Positions 8,451-17,286 of a stretch of DNA of 30,013 nt are shown here, piece after piece. The first letter of the stretch is position 1. Each line of letters begins with the position of its first letter. Position numbers and translations under genes: made by a program. The DNA lies in assembly GCF_001907675.1 (NCBI RefSeq), contig NZ_MPNT01000051.1, positions 1 to 30,013 on the forward strand. Reading direction: 5' to 3'. The notes beneath the pieces were generated by a model. It saw nothing but the letters and a program-made list of their open reading frames with translations. It was not told the origin of the DNA and did not search any database. The stretch comes from Mycobacterium paraffinicum (lineage in GTDB: Bacteria > Actinomycetota > Actinomycetes > Mycobacteriales > Mycobacteriaceae).

Positions 8451-11400
8451 AGCCCGCCCACCGGCAGGCCGCACCACAACCCCACCGCCTGCCCGAGCCG
8501 CCCCGGCGACCCCGCAACCCGGGTTCGCCGCCCACGGGTCCCCTGCCGCCAGTACCCGCCGGGATTGACCGCCGACGACCCGAACTGTCCGACGCCGCCC
8601 TGGTGTCGCGCTCGTGGGCGATGGCGTTCGCCACGCTGATCAGCCGGCTCACCGGCTTTGCCCGGGTAGTGCTGCTCGCCGCGATCCTGGGGGCCGCCCT
8701 CTCCAGCGCGTTCTCCGTGGCCAACCAGCTGCCCAACCTGGTGGCGGCGCTGGTCCTCGAGGCGACCTTCACCGCCATCTTCGTGCCGGTGCTGGCCCGC
8801 GCCGAGCAGGGTGACCCCGACGGCGGCGCGGCCTTCGTGCGGCGCCTGGTCACCCTGACGACCGCGCTGCTGGTGTTGGCGACGGCGTTGTCGGTGCTCG
8901 CCGCGCCGCTGCTGGTCCGGTTGATGCTGGGCCGGGCTCCGCAGGTCAACGAGCCGCTGACGACAGCCTTCGCCTACCTGCTGCTCCCCCAGGTGCTCGC
9001 CTACGGCCTGACGTCGGTGTTCATGGCGATCCTGAACACCCGCAACGTGTTCGGGCCGACGGCGTGGGCGCCGGTCGTCAACAACGTGGTCGCGCTCGTG
9101 ACCTTGGCGGTGTACGCGGCCGTCCCCGGGGAGCTGTCGGTCGACCCCGTCCGCATGGGCAACACCAAGCTGCTGGTCCTCGGCATCGGGACCACGCTGG
9201 GCGTGTTCGCGCAGACCGCGGTGCTGCTGGTGGCCTTGCGCCGGCAACGCGTGGACCTGCGCCCCCTGTGGGGAATCGACCAGCGCCTCAAGCGATTCGG
9301 CACCATGGCCGCCGCGATGGTGCTCTACGTGCTGATCAGCCAGCTCGGCCTGGTGGTCGGGAACCAGATCGCCAGCACGGCGGCGGCGTCGGGCCCGGCG
9401 ATCTACAACTACACGTGGCTGGTCCTGATGCTGCCGTTCGGCATGATCGGCGTCACGGTGCTGACGGTGGTGATGCCGCGGCTGAGCCGCAACGCCGCCG
9501 CCGACGACACCGGGGCGGTGCTGGCCGACCTGTCGCTGGCCACCCGCCTGACGTTGATCACGCTCATCCCGATCGTCGCGGTGATGACCGTCGGTGGGCC
9601 GGCGATCGGCAGCGCGCTGTTCGCCTACGGCCACTTCGGCGAGGTCGACGCCGGGTACCTGGGCGCCGCGATCGCGCTGTCGGCCTTCACGCTGATCCCC
9701 TACGGGCTGGTGCTGCTGCAGCTGCGGGTCTTCTACGCGCGCGAGCAGCCCTGGACGCCGATCGTCATCATCCTCGTCATCACCGCCGTCAAGATCGTCG
9801 GATCCGTCCTGGCGCCGCACCTCACCGATGACCCCAAGCTGGTGGCCGGCTATCTGGGGCTGGCCAACGGCATCGGGTTTCTGGCGGGCGCGATCATCGG
9901 CTACCTGCTGTTACGGCACACCCTGCTGCCGACGGGGGGCCAGTTGATCGGCAAAGGCGAGCAGCGCACGATTCTGGTGACGCTCACCGCCTCGATGCTG
10001 GCCGGTTTGGTGGCCCATGTGGCCGACCGGCTGTTGGGCCTGGACGCGCTGACCGCCCACGGCGGCGGCGCGGGCTCACTGTTGCGGCTGCTGATCCTGG
10101 CGGTGATCATGCTGCCGATCATGGCCACGGTCATGCTGCGCGCCCGCGTCCCGGAGGCACAGGCCGCGCTGGACGTCGTCCGCCGGCGCTTCGGCGGACG
10201 TGCGGCGATGCCCCGCAAACCGGTGGCAACGGACCGATCGTCTCGCCCGGCCCCGGTCACGTACCCTGAGCGGAGGAATTCGTCCCCGCCTGGGGTAAAT
10301 GCGGTCCAGGAGCCGATCCAGCGCAGACCTCCGGAGCGGGCAACCCAAGCCCGGCTAGCGAAAGGACCGGAGGTGACCGACCGCCCTATCGAGAGTGCCG
10401 CGTCGGGTGCCGAGCTGCCACGACCGGTTGCCGACGACTTCCAGCCCGACATTCCCTCCGAACGCGCGCCGGAGTCCCCGGCGCCGCGCCCGTCCAATGG
10501 CGACCTCACCCCCGAGTCGCGGCGGGGGCCTGCGCCGTTCGACCCGCCGCGGGACCGCGGCGGGGACCCGTCGGGAGACGACGTCCACTTGGTTCCCGGC
10601 GCCCGCATCGCCGGCGGCCGTTACCGGCTGCTGGTGTTCCACGGTGGAGCGCCGCCCCTGCAGTTCTGGCAGGCGCTGGATACCGCGCTGGACCGGCAGG
10701 TGGCGCTGACGTTCGTCGATCCCGACGGGGCGTTGCCCGACGACGTGTTGCAGGAGATCCTGTCCCGCACGCTGCGCCTGAGCCGGATCGACAAGCCGGG
10801 CATCGCCCGGGTGCTCGACGTGGTCCACACCGGCCACGGCGGCCTGGTGGTCTCCGAGTGGGTGCGCGGCGGTTCGCTGCAGGAAGTGGCCGACACCGCG
10901 CCGTCACCCGTCGGCGCCGTCCGGGCCATGCAGTCGCTGGCCGCGGCCGCCGACGCGGCCCACCGCGCCGGCGTCGCGTTGTCGATCGACCACCCGAGCC
11001 GGGTCCGCGTCAGCATCGAGGGTGACGTCGTCCTGGCCTACCCGGCCACCATGCCCGACGCCAGCCCGCAGGCCGACATCCGCGGCATCGGCGCCGCGCT
11101 GTATGCCCTGCTGGTCAATCGGTGGCCGCTCACGGAGTCCAGCGTGCGCAGCGGGCTCGCCCCGGCCGAACGCAGTTCGACGGGTCAGCCCGTCGAACCG
11201 ATGATCATCGACCGCGGCATTCCCTTCCAGATTTCGGCCGTCGCGGTGCGCGCCGTTCAGGAGGACGGCGGAATACGCAGCGCCTCAACGCTTTTGAACT
11301 TGCTACAGCAGGCGACGGCGGTGGCCGACCGGACCGAGGTGTTGGGTCCGATCGACGATTCGCCTGCGCCGGCCACCGCCCGCGAATCCTCGGCCCCGGA

Positions 11401-12058
11401 CGAAGCGACGTTCGCGCGCCGGCGGCGCAACCTGCTGATCGGCATGGGCGCCGGCCTTGCCGTGATCATCGTGGCCCTCCTTGTCTTGGCGTCAGTGGTG
11501 AGCAAGATCTTCGGCAACGTCGGCGGCGGCCTGAACAAGGACGAGCTCGGGCTGAACGGTCCGTCGTCATCTACTTCGTCGTCGGCCACCAGTTCCGCGG
11601 CCGCCGGCAGCATCGTCAAACCGACCAAGGCGACGGTCTACTCCCCGGACGGCGACGTCGACAACGCGAGCACCGCCGGCCAAGCGATCGACGGCGACCC
11701 CTCCACCGCCTGGGCCACCGAGGTCTACACCGACGCGGTGCCGTTCCCCAGCTTCAAACAGGGTGAAGGTCTCATGCTGCAGCTGCCGAGCGCGACCGTG
11801 GTCGGCCAGGTCAGCATCGACACACCCAGCAGCGGGACCAAGGTCGAGATCCGCTCGTCCGCGACGGCCTCCCCGGCGTCGCTGAACGACACCACCGTGC
11901 TGGCGCCCGCGTTCACGCTCAAGCCCGGCCACAACGTCATCCCGGTCCGGGCGGGTTCGCCGACGTCGAATCTCTTGGTGTGGATCTCCACGCTGGGAAC
12001 CACCAACGGCAAGAGCCAGGCCGGCTTCTTTGAGATCACGGTCCAGGCCGCTTCCTGA
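8447..12058 (+). CDS. murJ: Lipid II flippase MurJ (MviN) fused to pseudokinase and extracellular domain
   Basis: MurJ moves lipid II, the peptidoglycan precursor, across the membrane. Of 1203 residues, about 50-575 are the multi-helix MviN/MATE-like transporter (SRLTGFARVV and ANQLPN are visible). A charged linker follows, then a protein-kinase-like domain from about residue 713. It is a pseudokinase: at residue 839 HRAGVALSID replaces the catalytic HRDxKxxN loop, and no DFG is seen. One more membrane helix lies near 995-1018, and the tail is a secreted beta-rich domain (around STAWATEVYTD, residue 1086). In mycobacteria the phosphorylated pseudokinase recruits FhaA to stop peptidoglycan synthesis. 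Thr963 (DRTEVLG) has the position and +3 Leu expected of that phosphosite. Confidence 0.96.
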   Translation: MKPAHRQAAPQPHRLPEPPRRPRNPGSPPTGPLPPVPAGIDRRRPELSDAALVSRSWAMAFATLISRLTGFARVVLLAAILGAALSSAFSVANQLPNLVAALVLEATFTAIFVPVLARAEQGDPDGGAAFVRRLVTLTTALLVLATALSVLAAPLLVRLMLGRAPQVNEPLTTAFAYLLLPQVLAYGLTSVFMAILNTRNVFGPTAWAPVVNNVVALVTLAVYAAVPGELSVDPVRMGNTKLLVLGIGTTLGVFAQTAVLLVALRRQRVDLRPLWGIDQRLKRFGTMAAAMVLYVLISQLGLVVGNQIASTAAASGPAIYNYTWLVLMLPFGMIGVTVLTVVMPRLSRNAAADDTGAVLADLSLATRLTLITLIPIVAVMTVGGPAIGSALFAYGHFGEVDAGYLGAAIALSAFTLIPYGLVLLQLRVFYAREQPWTPIVIILVITAVKIVGSVLAPHLTDDPKLVAGYLGLANGIGFLAGAIIGYLLLRHTLLPTGGQLIGKGEQRTILVTLTASMLAGLVAHVADRLLGLDALTAHGGGAGSLLRLLILAVIMLPIMATVMLRARVPEAQAALDVVRRRFGGRAAMPRKPVATDRSSRPAPVTYPERRNSSPPGVNAVQEPIQRRPPERATQARLAKGPEVTDRPIESAASGAELPRPVADDFQPDIPSERAPESPAPRPSNGDLTPESRRGPAPFDPPRDRGGDPSGDDVHLVPGARIAGGRYRLLVFHGGAPPLQFWQALDTALDRQVALTFVDPDGALPDDVLQEILSRTLRLSRIDKPGIARVLDVVHTGHGGLVVSEWVRGGSLQEVADTAPSPVGAVRAMQSLAAAADAAHRAGVALSIDHPSRVRVSIEGDVVLAYPATMPDASPQADIRGIGAALYALLVNRWPLTESSVRSGLAPAERSSTGQPVEPMIIDRGIPFQISAVAVRAVQEDGGIRSASTLLNLLQQATAVADRTEVLGPIDDSPAPATARESSAPDEATFARRRRNLLIGMGAGLAVIIVALLVLASVVSKIFGNVGGGLNKDELGLNGPSSSTSSSATSSAAAGSIVKPTKATVYSPDGDVDNASTAGQAIDGDPSTAWATEVYTDAVPFPSFKQGEGLMLQLPSATVVGQVSIDTPSSGTKVEIRSSATASPASLNDTTVLAPAFTLKPGHNVIPVRAGSPTSNLLVWISTLGTTNGKSQAGFFEITVQAAS

Positions 12059-12119
12059 CGCTCACAGATCCGTGCCGTGGTGAAGTGCCGCCCCACGGCC
12101 GATTGGTTACTGTCCGGCC

Positions 12120-12731
12120 GTGGGCTCCCGCGGAGACATCCAGCGCGAACGCAGTGATGCGGAGCTGCTGGCGGCGCATGTCGCCGGGGACCGCCACGCC
12201 TTCGGCGAATTGTTCCTGCGCCACCAACGCCAGCTGCACCGGCTCGCCCGGCTCACCACACGCACGGCCGAGGACGCCGAGGACGCGCTGCAGGACGCGA
12301 TGCTCTCGGCACACCGCGGCGCCGGCGCGTTCCGGCATGACGCCGCCGTCGGTAGCTGGCTGCACCGCATCGTCGTCAACGCGTGCCTGGACCGGCTGCG
12401 GCGCATCAAGGCTCACCCGACCGTCCCGCTAGAGGACGTCTACGCGGTGGCCGATCGGACCGCCCAGGTCGAGACGGCGATGATGGTGCACCGCGCCTTG
12501 ATGCGACTCCCCGTTGAGCAGCGGGCCGCGGTGGTGGCGGTCGACATGCAGGGCTACTCGGTGGCCGACACCGCCGCGCTGCTGGGCGTCGCCGAGGGCA
12601 CCGTCAAGAGCCGATGCGCACGGGCCCGCGTACGGCTCGCGGAACTCCTGGGCTACCTGAACGCCGCGCCCGACCCGGCCCCACCCATGGCCGTCAAGCA
12701 ACCGATGACGGACACTGGGGCGGATGGGTGA
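12120..12731 (+). CDS. sigM: ECF-type RNA polymerase sigma factor SigM
   Basis: The product is a 203-residue extracytoplasmic-function sigma factor. Region 2 (ELFLRHQRQLHRLARL to WLHRIVVNACLDRLRR) binds core polymerase and the -10 element. Region 4 (LPVEQRAAVVAVDMQGYSVADTAALLGVAEGTVKSR) contains the helix-turn-helix for the -35. The position directly before an anti-sigma gene and trxB/trxC identifies it as SigM, as in M. tuberculosis Rv3911. The GTG at 12120 is the first credible in-frame start, but no clear ribosome binding site supports it. In mycobacteria SigM controls a small envelope and secreted-protein regulon. Its stop overlaps the anti-sigma gene by 8 bases. Confidence 0.93.
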   Translation: MGSRGDIQRERSDAELLAAHVAGDRHAFGELFLRHQRQLHRLARLTTRTAEDAEDALQDAMLSAHRGAGAFRHDAAVGSWLHRIVVNACLDRLRRIKAHPTVPLEDVYAVADRTAQVETAMMVHRALMRLPVEQRAAVVAVDMQGYSVADTAALLGVAEGTVKSRCARARVRLAELLGYLNAAPDPAPPMAVKQPMTDTGADG

Positions 12732-13452
12732 AGCCGACGACCATGGCGACGAGCCGCCCCTGACGGTTGAGCTTCTCGCCGACCTGCAGGCCGGCCTGCT
12801 CGACGACGAATCCGCGGCCCGCGTGCGCCAACGGGTTCGCGACAACCCGGAAGCCGAGAAGATCCTGCGTGCCCTCAACCGAGCCCGCAGCGATGTCGCG
12901 ACGCTGAGCGCCGAGCCGGCCCCCGACGTCCCGCCGGAGGTGACCGCCCGGATCTCGGCGGCACTCGAATCGGCGGAGGCAGGCCGGCCCGTCGCGCACT
13001 CCGCCCGGCCACAGGTTCGGCCCGCGCGGGTGATCGCCGGGGTGGCCGGCGTCGGTGCTTTGCTCGCGGCGGTCGACGTGGGCACCGCTGCGCTGATCAA
13101 CGCGCCCGAGCCCGCACCCAGCACCGGGGTGACCGCCGAGCACATCACGGTGTCGACGCCGCCGATGGCGATCCCCCTGTCGCCGGACGAGATCCGCGGC
13201 CTGCTCACCCGAGCCCCCGACTACGGCCCCCTGGCCGATCCGGCACGGCGCGCCTCCTGCCTCACCGGCCTCGGCTACCCGGCATCCACGCAGGTGCTCG
13301 GCGCGCGTCCCGTCGAGGTCAACGCACGGCCCGGAGTCGTGCTGGTAGTGGCGGGCGACGCTCCCCGCAGCCTGGCGGTTTACGCGGTCGCGCTGAACTG
13401 CAACGCCGCCGACACCGGCCTGTTGGCCAACACCACCATCCCGCGCCCCTAG
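12724..13452 (+). CDS. rsmA: Anti-SigM anti-sigma factor (Rv3912 homologue)
   Basis: This 242-residue membrane protein overlaps the sigM stop by 8 bases, the usual arrangement of a sigma factor and its inhibitor. The N-terminal cytoplasmic part (LTVELLADLQAGLLDDESAARVRQRVRDNPEAE) is a helical anti-sigma domain with no zinc-binding HxxxCxxC motif. A single hydrophobic helix near residues 100-125 (VIAGVAGVGALLAAVDVGTAAL) is followed by an extracytoplasmic domain that could sense envelope stress and contains two Cys (RRASCLTG and LNCNA). Release of SigM by proteolysis is inferred from the family. In M. tuberculosis this protein is called RsmA, unrelated to the rRNA dimethyltransferase of the same name. 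Confidence 0.88.
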   Translation: MGEADDHGDEPPLTVELLADLQAGLLDDESAARVRQRVRDNPEAEKILRALNRARSDVATLSAEPAPDVPPEVTARISAALESAEAGRPVAHSARPQVRPARVIAGVAGVGALLAAVDVGTAALINAPEPAPSTGVTAEHITVSTPPMAIPLSPDEIRGLLTRAPDYGPLADPARRASCLTGLGYPASTQVLGARPVEVNARPGVVLVVAGDAPRSLAVYAVALNCNAADTGLLANTTIPRP

Positions 13453-13479
13453 TCTGGTGCTATAGGTTGACCGACGCCC

Positions 13480-13506
13480 GGGAACAGCCGTGCCTACGCT
13501 GGCGTT
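13480..13506 (+). promoter_or_regulatory. SigH-type promoter of trxB-trxC
   Basis: GGGAACA at 13480-13486 and CGTT at 13503-13506 are separated by 16 bases, which matches the mycobacterial SigH consensus (GGGAAYA, then cGTT). It lies about 40 bases upstream of the trxB start. The M. tuberculosis trxB2-trxC operon is known to be induced by SigH under disulfide and heat stress, so the site fits its gene. Confidence 0.65.
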
Positions 13507-13542
13507 TGTACGAATCCAGGGACGATTTCTTGAAAGGGTTCT

Positions 13543-14550
13543 ATGACCGCCGACACTGTGCACGACGTGATCATCATCGGTTCGGGCCCCGCTGGATACA
13601 CCGCCGCGTTGTATACCGCGCGGGCGCAGCTGGCCCCGCTGGTGTTCGAGGGAACGTCGTTTGGTGGTGCGTTGATGACCACCACCGAGGTGGAGAATTT
13701 CCCCGGTTTCCGTGACGGCATCACCGGCCCGGAGCTGATGGACCAGATGCGCGAACAGGCGCTGCGATTCGGGGCGAACCTGCGGATGGAAGACGTCGAG
13801 TCGGTGTCGCTGGACGGGCCGGTCAAGTCGGTGACCACCGCGGAGGGCGAGACGTTCCGCGCGCGGGCGGTCATTTTGGCCATGGGCGCGGCGGCGCGGT
13901 ACCTGGGGGTGCCCGGTGAGCAGGAACTGCTGGGCCGCGGCGTGAGCTCGTGTGCGACCTGTGACGGGTTCTTCTTCAAAGACCAAGACATCGCGGTCAT
14001 CGGTGGTGGCGACTCGGCGATGGAGGAAGCCACCTTCTTGACCCGGTTCGCGCGCAGCGTCACCCTGGTGCACCGCCGAGACGAATTCCGCGCGTCCCGC
14101 ATCATGCTCGAACGCGCCCGGGACAACGACAAGATCACCATCTTGACCAACAAGGCCGTGCTCGCTGTCGAGGGGGACCAAACGGTGACCGGTTTGCGGT
14201 TGCGCGACACCGTGACTGGAGAAGAATCCACCTTGCCCGTCACGGGCGTCTTCGTCGCGATCGGTCACGACCCGCGCTCGGAGCTGGTCCGCGATGTGCT
14301 CGACACCGACCCCGACGGATACGTTCTGGTCAAGGGCCACACCACCGCCACCTCGATCGACGGAGTGTTCGCCGCGGGTGACTTGGTGGACCGCACCTAC
14401 CGACAGGCCGTCACCGCCGCCGGCAGCGGCTGTTCGGCGGCGATCGACGCCGAACGCTGGTTGGCCGACCACGTCGAATCGAGCTCGGCCGCTCAAAGCG
14501 ACGCCACCGAATTTCCTGGCAGTACTGAGATGATTGGAGCACCTCAATGA
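13543..14550 (+). CDS. trxB: Thioredoxin reductase
   Basis: This NADPH-dependent flavoenzyme reduces thioredoxin. The 335 residues show the FAD-binding [13 protein letters not shown] near the N-terminus, the redox-active CATC at residues 137-140, and the NADPH-binding [11 protein letters not shown] just after it. The C-terminal FAD motif [10 protein letters not shown] completes the fold. The ATG at 13543 follows AAAGGG, and the length equals M. tuberculosis TrxB2 (Rv3913). The gene sits behind a SigH-type promoter, and its stop overlaps the trxC start by 4 bases (ATGA), so reductase and substrate are made together. No residue looks abnormal. Confidence 0.97.
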   Translation: MTADTVHDVIIIGSGPAGYTAALYTARAQLAPLVFEGTSFGGALMTTTEVENFPGFRDGITGPELMDQMREQALRFGANLRMEDVESVSLDGPVKSVTTAEGETFRARAVILAMGAAARYLGVPGEQELLGRGVSSCATCDGFFFKDQDIAVIGGGDSAMEEATFLTRFARSVTLVHRRDEFRASRIMLERARDNDKITILTNKAVLAVEGDQTVTGLRLRDTVTGEESTLPVTGVFVAIGHDPRSELVRDVLDTDPDGYVLVKGHTTATSIDGVFAAGDLVDRTYRQAVTAAGSGCSAAIDAERWLADHVESSSAAQSDATEFPGSTEMIGAPQ

Positions 14551-14900
14551 CCGACGCCGAAAAAGCCGCGGCGACAATCGAAGTCTCTGACGCTTCGTTC
14601 TCCACCGAGGTGTTGTCCAGCAACAAGCCTGTGCTGGTTGACTTTTGGGCCACATGGTGTGGACCGTGCAAGATGGTCGCGCCGGTTCTTGAGGAGATCG
14701 CGAGCGAACGAGCCGAGCAGCTCACCATTGCCAAGCTCGACGTCGATGCCAACCCGGTGACGGCGCGTGATTTCCAGGTCGTCTCGATTCCGACCATGAT
14801 CCTGTTCAAGGACGGCCAGCCGGTGAAGCGGATCGTCGGCGCCAAGGGCAAGGCGGCGCTGCTGCGTGAGCTCTCGGATGCGGTTCCCAACCTGAGCTGA
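14547..14900 (+). CDS. trxC: Thioredoxin
   Basis: The product is a 117-residue cytoplasmic thioredoxin with the classic WCGPC active site (Trp37, Cys38, Cys41). The conserved VDFWATW before it and the cis-Pro loop [11 protein letters not shown] after it are both intact. It donates electrons to ribonucleotide reductase, peroxiredoxins and methionine sulfoxide reductases, and is reduced by the upstream trxB product. The start overlaps the trxB stop by 4 bases. In M. tuberculosis this locus is named trxC (Rv3914); automated annotation may call it trxA. Confidence 0.97.
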   Translation: MTDAEKAAATIEVSDASFSTEVLSSNKPVLVDFWATWCGPCKMVAPVLEEIASERAEQLTIAKLDVDANPVTARDFQVVSIPTMILFKDGQPVKRIVGAKGKAALLRELSDAVPNLS

Positions 14901-15034
14901 TCCTCGATTAAGTCCCCGCACCACGCCCGCGCGTTCAGCCTGGGGTTTTCCCGATTAGGCGAAGCATCTGCGACAATTGCTGTTAGCTGTTGCCCAGATG
15001 TGAGCCTGTCACTGTGTCCCGGAGGGCCTTTGGT

Positions 15035-16255
15035 ATGTCGAGTCCGCGCCGTGAACACGGCGATGCGCTGCGTTGCGGTGACCGCAGTGCGGCTGTGACC
15101 GAAATCCGGGCGACGCTGGCAACGCTAGGGCTGCTGGACACCCCGGAGGGAGAACTCACCACCGGCCGGCTTGTGCCCCCTGAGCTTTTCGACGCCGAAC
15201 TCGACCAGGCGGTGCGGGCCTTTCAACAGCACCGCGGTCTGCTGGTCGACGGCATCGTCGGCGAGGCCACCTACCGCGCGTTGAAGGAGGCGTCGTACCG
15301 GCTGGGAGCTCGCACGCTCTATCACCAATTCGGTGCCCCGCTCTACGGTGACGACGTCGCCACGCTGCAGGCCCGGCTCCAAGACCTCGGTTTCTACACC
15401 GGACTAGTCGACGGGCACTTCGGGTTGCAGACGCATAATGCCCTGATGTCGTACCAGCGAGAGTACGGGCTGGCGGCCGACGGCATCTGTGGCCCAGAAA
15501 CGTTGCGTTCCTTGTACTTTCTGAGCTCACGCGTCACGGGCGGCTCGCCCCACGCGATTCGCGAGGAGGAGCTGGTCCGCCGCTCGGGGCCCAAGCTGTC
15601 GGGCAAGCGGATCATCATCGATCCGGGCCGCGGGGGCACCGACCTGGGCGAGCTGATGCACGGCCCTTCGGGTCCGGTCAGCGAAGCAGATGTGTTGTGG
15701 GACTTGGCGAGCCGGCTTGAGGGGCGGATGACCGCCATCGGCATGGAGACCTTCCTGTCGCGACCGGTCAACCGCAGCCCGTCCGACGCCGAACGCGCCG
15801 CCACGGCCAACAACGTCGGGGCGGACCTGATGATCAGCTTGCGCTGCGAGAACCAGCCCAGCCCGGCGGCCAACGGCGTCGCTTCCTTTCATTTCGGAAA
15901 CTCACACGGCTCGGTCTCCACGATCGGGCGTAACCTCGCGGACTTCATCCAACGAGAAGTCGTGGCCCGCACCGGGTTACGGGATTGCCGAACACATGGG
16001 CGGACGTGGGACCTGTTGCGCTTGACCCGAATGCCCACCGTGCAGGTCGACGTCGGCTACATCACCAACCCGCAGGATCGCGCGATGCTGATCTCCACCC
16101 AAACCCGCGACGCCATCGCTGAAGGAATTCTCGCCGCCGTCAAGCGCCTCTACCTGTTGGGCAAGAACGACCGGCCCACCGGCACCTTCACCTTCGCCGA
16201 ACTGTTGGCTCACGAACTGTCGGTGGAGCGGGCCAGCCGGCTCGGCGGCTCCTAG
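15035..16255 (+). CDS. cwlM: CwlM, catalytically dead amidase-like regulator of peptidoglycan synthesis
   Basis: I start it at the ATG at 15035 because GGAGGG lies 8 bases upstream and the resulting 406 residues equal M. tuberculosis CwlM (Rv3915). Two peptidoglycan-binding-type repeats (QAVRAFQQHRGLLVDGIVG and HNALMSYQREYGLAADGICG) precede an Amidase_3 domain. The zinc ligands are missing: DPGRGG replaces the DPGHGG of active enzymes, and SLRCEN replaces the second His. This agrees with published work showing that CwlM is a cytoplasmic protein which, once phosphorylated by PknB, activates MurA. No signal peptide is present. The stop lies in a 16-base tandem repeat shared with the convergent neighbour. 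Confidence 0.95.
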   Translation: MSSPRREHGDALRCGDRSAAVTEIRATLATLGLLDTPEGELTTGRLVPPELFDAELDQAVRAFQQHRGLLVDGIVGEATYRALKEASYRLGARTLYHQFGAPLYGDDVATLQARLQDLGFYTGLVDGHFGLQTHNALMSYQREYGLAADGICGPETLRSLYFLSSRVTGGSPHAIREEELVRRSGPKLSGKRIIIDPGRGGTDLGELMHGPSGPVSEADVLWDLASRLEGRMTAIGMETFLSRPVNRSPSDAERAATANNVGADLMISLRCENQPSPAANGVASFHFGNSHGSVSTIGRNLADFIQREVVARTGLRDCRTHGRTWDLLRLTRMPTVQVDVGYITNPQDRAMLISTQTRDAIAEGILAAVKRLYLLGKNDRPTGTFTFAELLAHELSVERASRLGGS

Positions 16256-16284
16256 CCAACCTGCGCGCTAGCCAACCTGCGCGC
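16253..16284. repeat. Perfect 16-base tandem duplication at convergent stops
   Basis: TAGCCAACCTGCGCGC occurs twice in direct succession (16253-16268 and 16269-16284). The first copy supplies the cwlM stop codon. The minus-strand stop of the next gene (16268-16270) spans the junction of the copies. Confidence 0.95.
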
Positions 16285-17020
16285 CGCGCAACGTATTTCC
16301 CGCCGCGGTCCCCGCGCCGACCGGCTCTTGCAACTGGGCGTTCTCGAGCAGCCGCTCCAAGGCTGCCTCGACTTCGGCCTTCCATCCCAGACCCTTGTCC
16401 AGCTCGAGCCGCAGCCGCGGAAAGTACGGGTGGGGCGCCACCACAACGAAACCCGCGTCCTGCAAGAATTCGGCGTCCACCACGCAGTGGTCCACCGAGC
16501 AGTCACCGACGGCCTCCAGCACCGGCCGCACGTCCGGGCTCGCCGCCAGCGGGTCCTGCAACTCCGAAGCCGCCGGTGTGCGCCCGAAGGCTTCCAGGGC
16601 CCGCACCCCGCGCCGAACCAGTTCGTCGATCACCCGGGCGAGAAGCCCGCGCGGCAGGTCGTCGGCGGCCTGCCCGGGCTCGATACCCATCGACGTCAGA
16701 AGCACGGCGTCCGCGGACACCGGCGCCGTGGGGAATCGCTGGGCGCGCGGCACCGCCCGCGGCGGCGCGTAGAAGACATAACCCAGGCACGCCGGTTCGC
16801 TTTGGCTTCTTTCGTCGGTGGCCGCGATCGCGAGCTGGCCACACGAGCCCCACTCCAGCATGACCATCGACAGCCAGGCTTCCTTCTCGAATTCGGGGTC
16901 GGCGAGGGTGTCCTGGTCACCGAGGGTCGCCGGGTCGACCTCCCAGTACACGCAGCGACGCGCATGCTTGGGAAGCTGCTCGAAGGCCTCGAGGCGCAAC
17001 GGTGTGATTCGAGCGGACAC
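16268..17020 (-). CDS. Rv3916c-like GNAT-type acetyltransferase-related protein
   Basis: The GTG at 17020 is preceded closely by AGGAGG and gives 250 residues starting VSARITPLRLEAFEQLP, aligned with M. tuberculosis Rv3916c. Longer in-frame starts add unlikely Cys/Trp/Arg-rich sequence. The middle segment (VLLTSMGIEPGQAADDLPRGLLARVIDELVRRGVRALEAFG) resembles the acetyl-CoA-binding motif of GNAT acetyltransferases, and the C-terminal half (DAGFVVVAPHPYFPRLRLELD) fits the end of such a fold. The substrate is unknown, and the enzymatic assignment rests on weak similarity. Its conserved place between cwlM and parB in mycobacteria suggests a core role, but nothing specific can be said. Confidence 0.85.
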   Translation of the reverse strand: MSARITPLRLEAFEQLPKHARRCVYWEVDPATLGDQDTLADPEFEKEAWLSMVMLEWGSCGQLAIAATDERSQSEPACLGYVFYAPPRAVPRAQRFPTAPVSADAVLLTSMGIEPGQAADDLPRGLLARVIDELVRRGVRALEAFGRTPAASELQDPLAASPDVRPVLEAVGDCSVDHCVVDAEFLQDAGFVVVAPHPYFPRLRLELDKGLGWKAEVEAALERLLENAQLQEPVGAGTAAGNTLRGAQVG

Positions 17021-17240
17021 TAGCCTCCTGGCTCCTGTGCGGTACTGCAGCCAATTGCACCGGCAACCCCTCCAGGATAGGAGAGTATGTCGCAATCGGG
17101 CCAGCTTTGGCGTCGAGGCGCCGGTCACTGCGCGGGCACCCTCGGCGGGTTACCGCCCCGGCCGGCTTCGTTACCGAAAATCCTTGAAACGCATGCGCTT
17201 TCGTAATGCCGGGGTCCCGAAAGCCGGTCGTTGCCAATCC

Positions 17241-17273
17241 GTGACCGCTCCGGTGTCACAGTGACGTAATTAC
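17241..17273. promoter_or_regulatory. Cluster of inverted repeats between parB and the Rv3916c homologue
   Basis: GTGAC (17241-17245), GTCAC (17255-17259) and GTGAC (17261-17265) are three half-sites in alternating orientation; the last two form the palindrome GTCACAGTGAC. The palindrome GTAATTAC (17266-17273) follows directly. They lie just beyond the parB stop and upstream of the next minus-strand gene. A regulator site or a parB terminator is possible, and no known consensus fits. Confidence 0.3.
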
Positions 17274-17286
17274 AGGGTATGGCGGG

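Noticed and set aside
8255..9820. Minus-strand frame of 521 codons opposite murJ, very rich in Gln, Asp, His and Arg
   Set aside because: The repetitive polar composition is what reverse translation of hydrophobic GC-rich codons gives. It is a shadow of the MurJ membrane domain.
12694..14655. Long minus-strand frame (653 codons) opposite the anti-sigma gene and trxB
   Set aside because: It is antisense to conserved genes, with no domain and no start signal.
17241..17259. CRP-type site near the parB end
   Set aside because: The GTGA and TCAC half-sites are 11 bases apart instead of the required 6, so the CRP consensus is not met.
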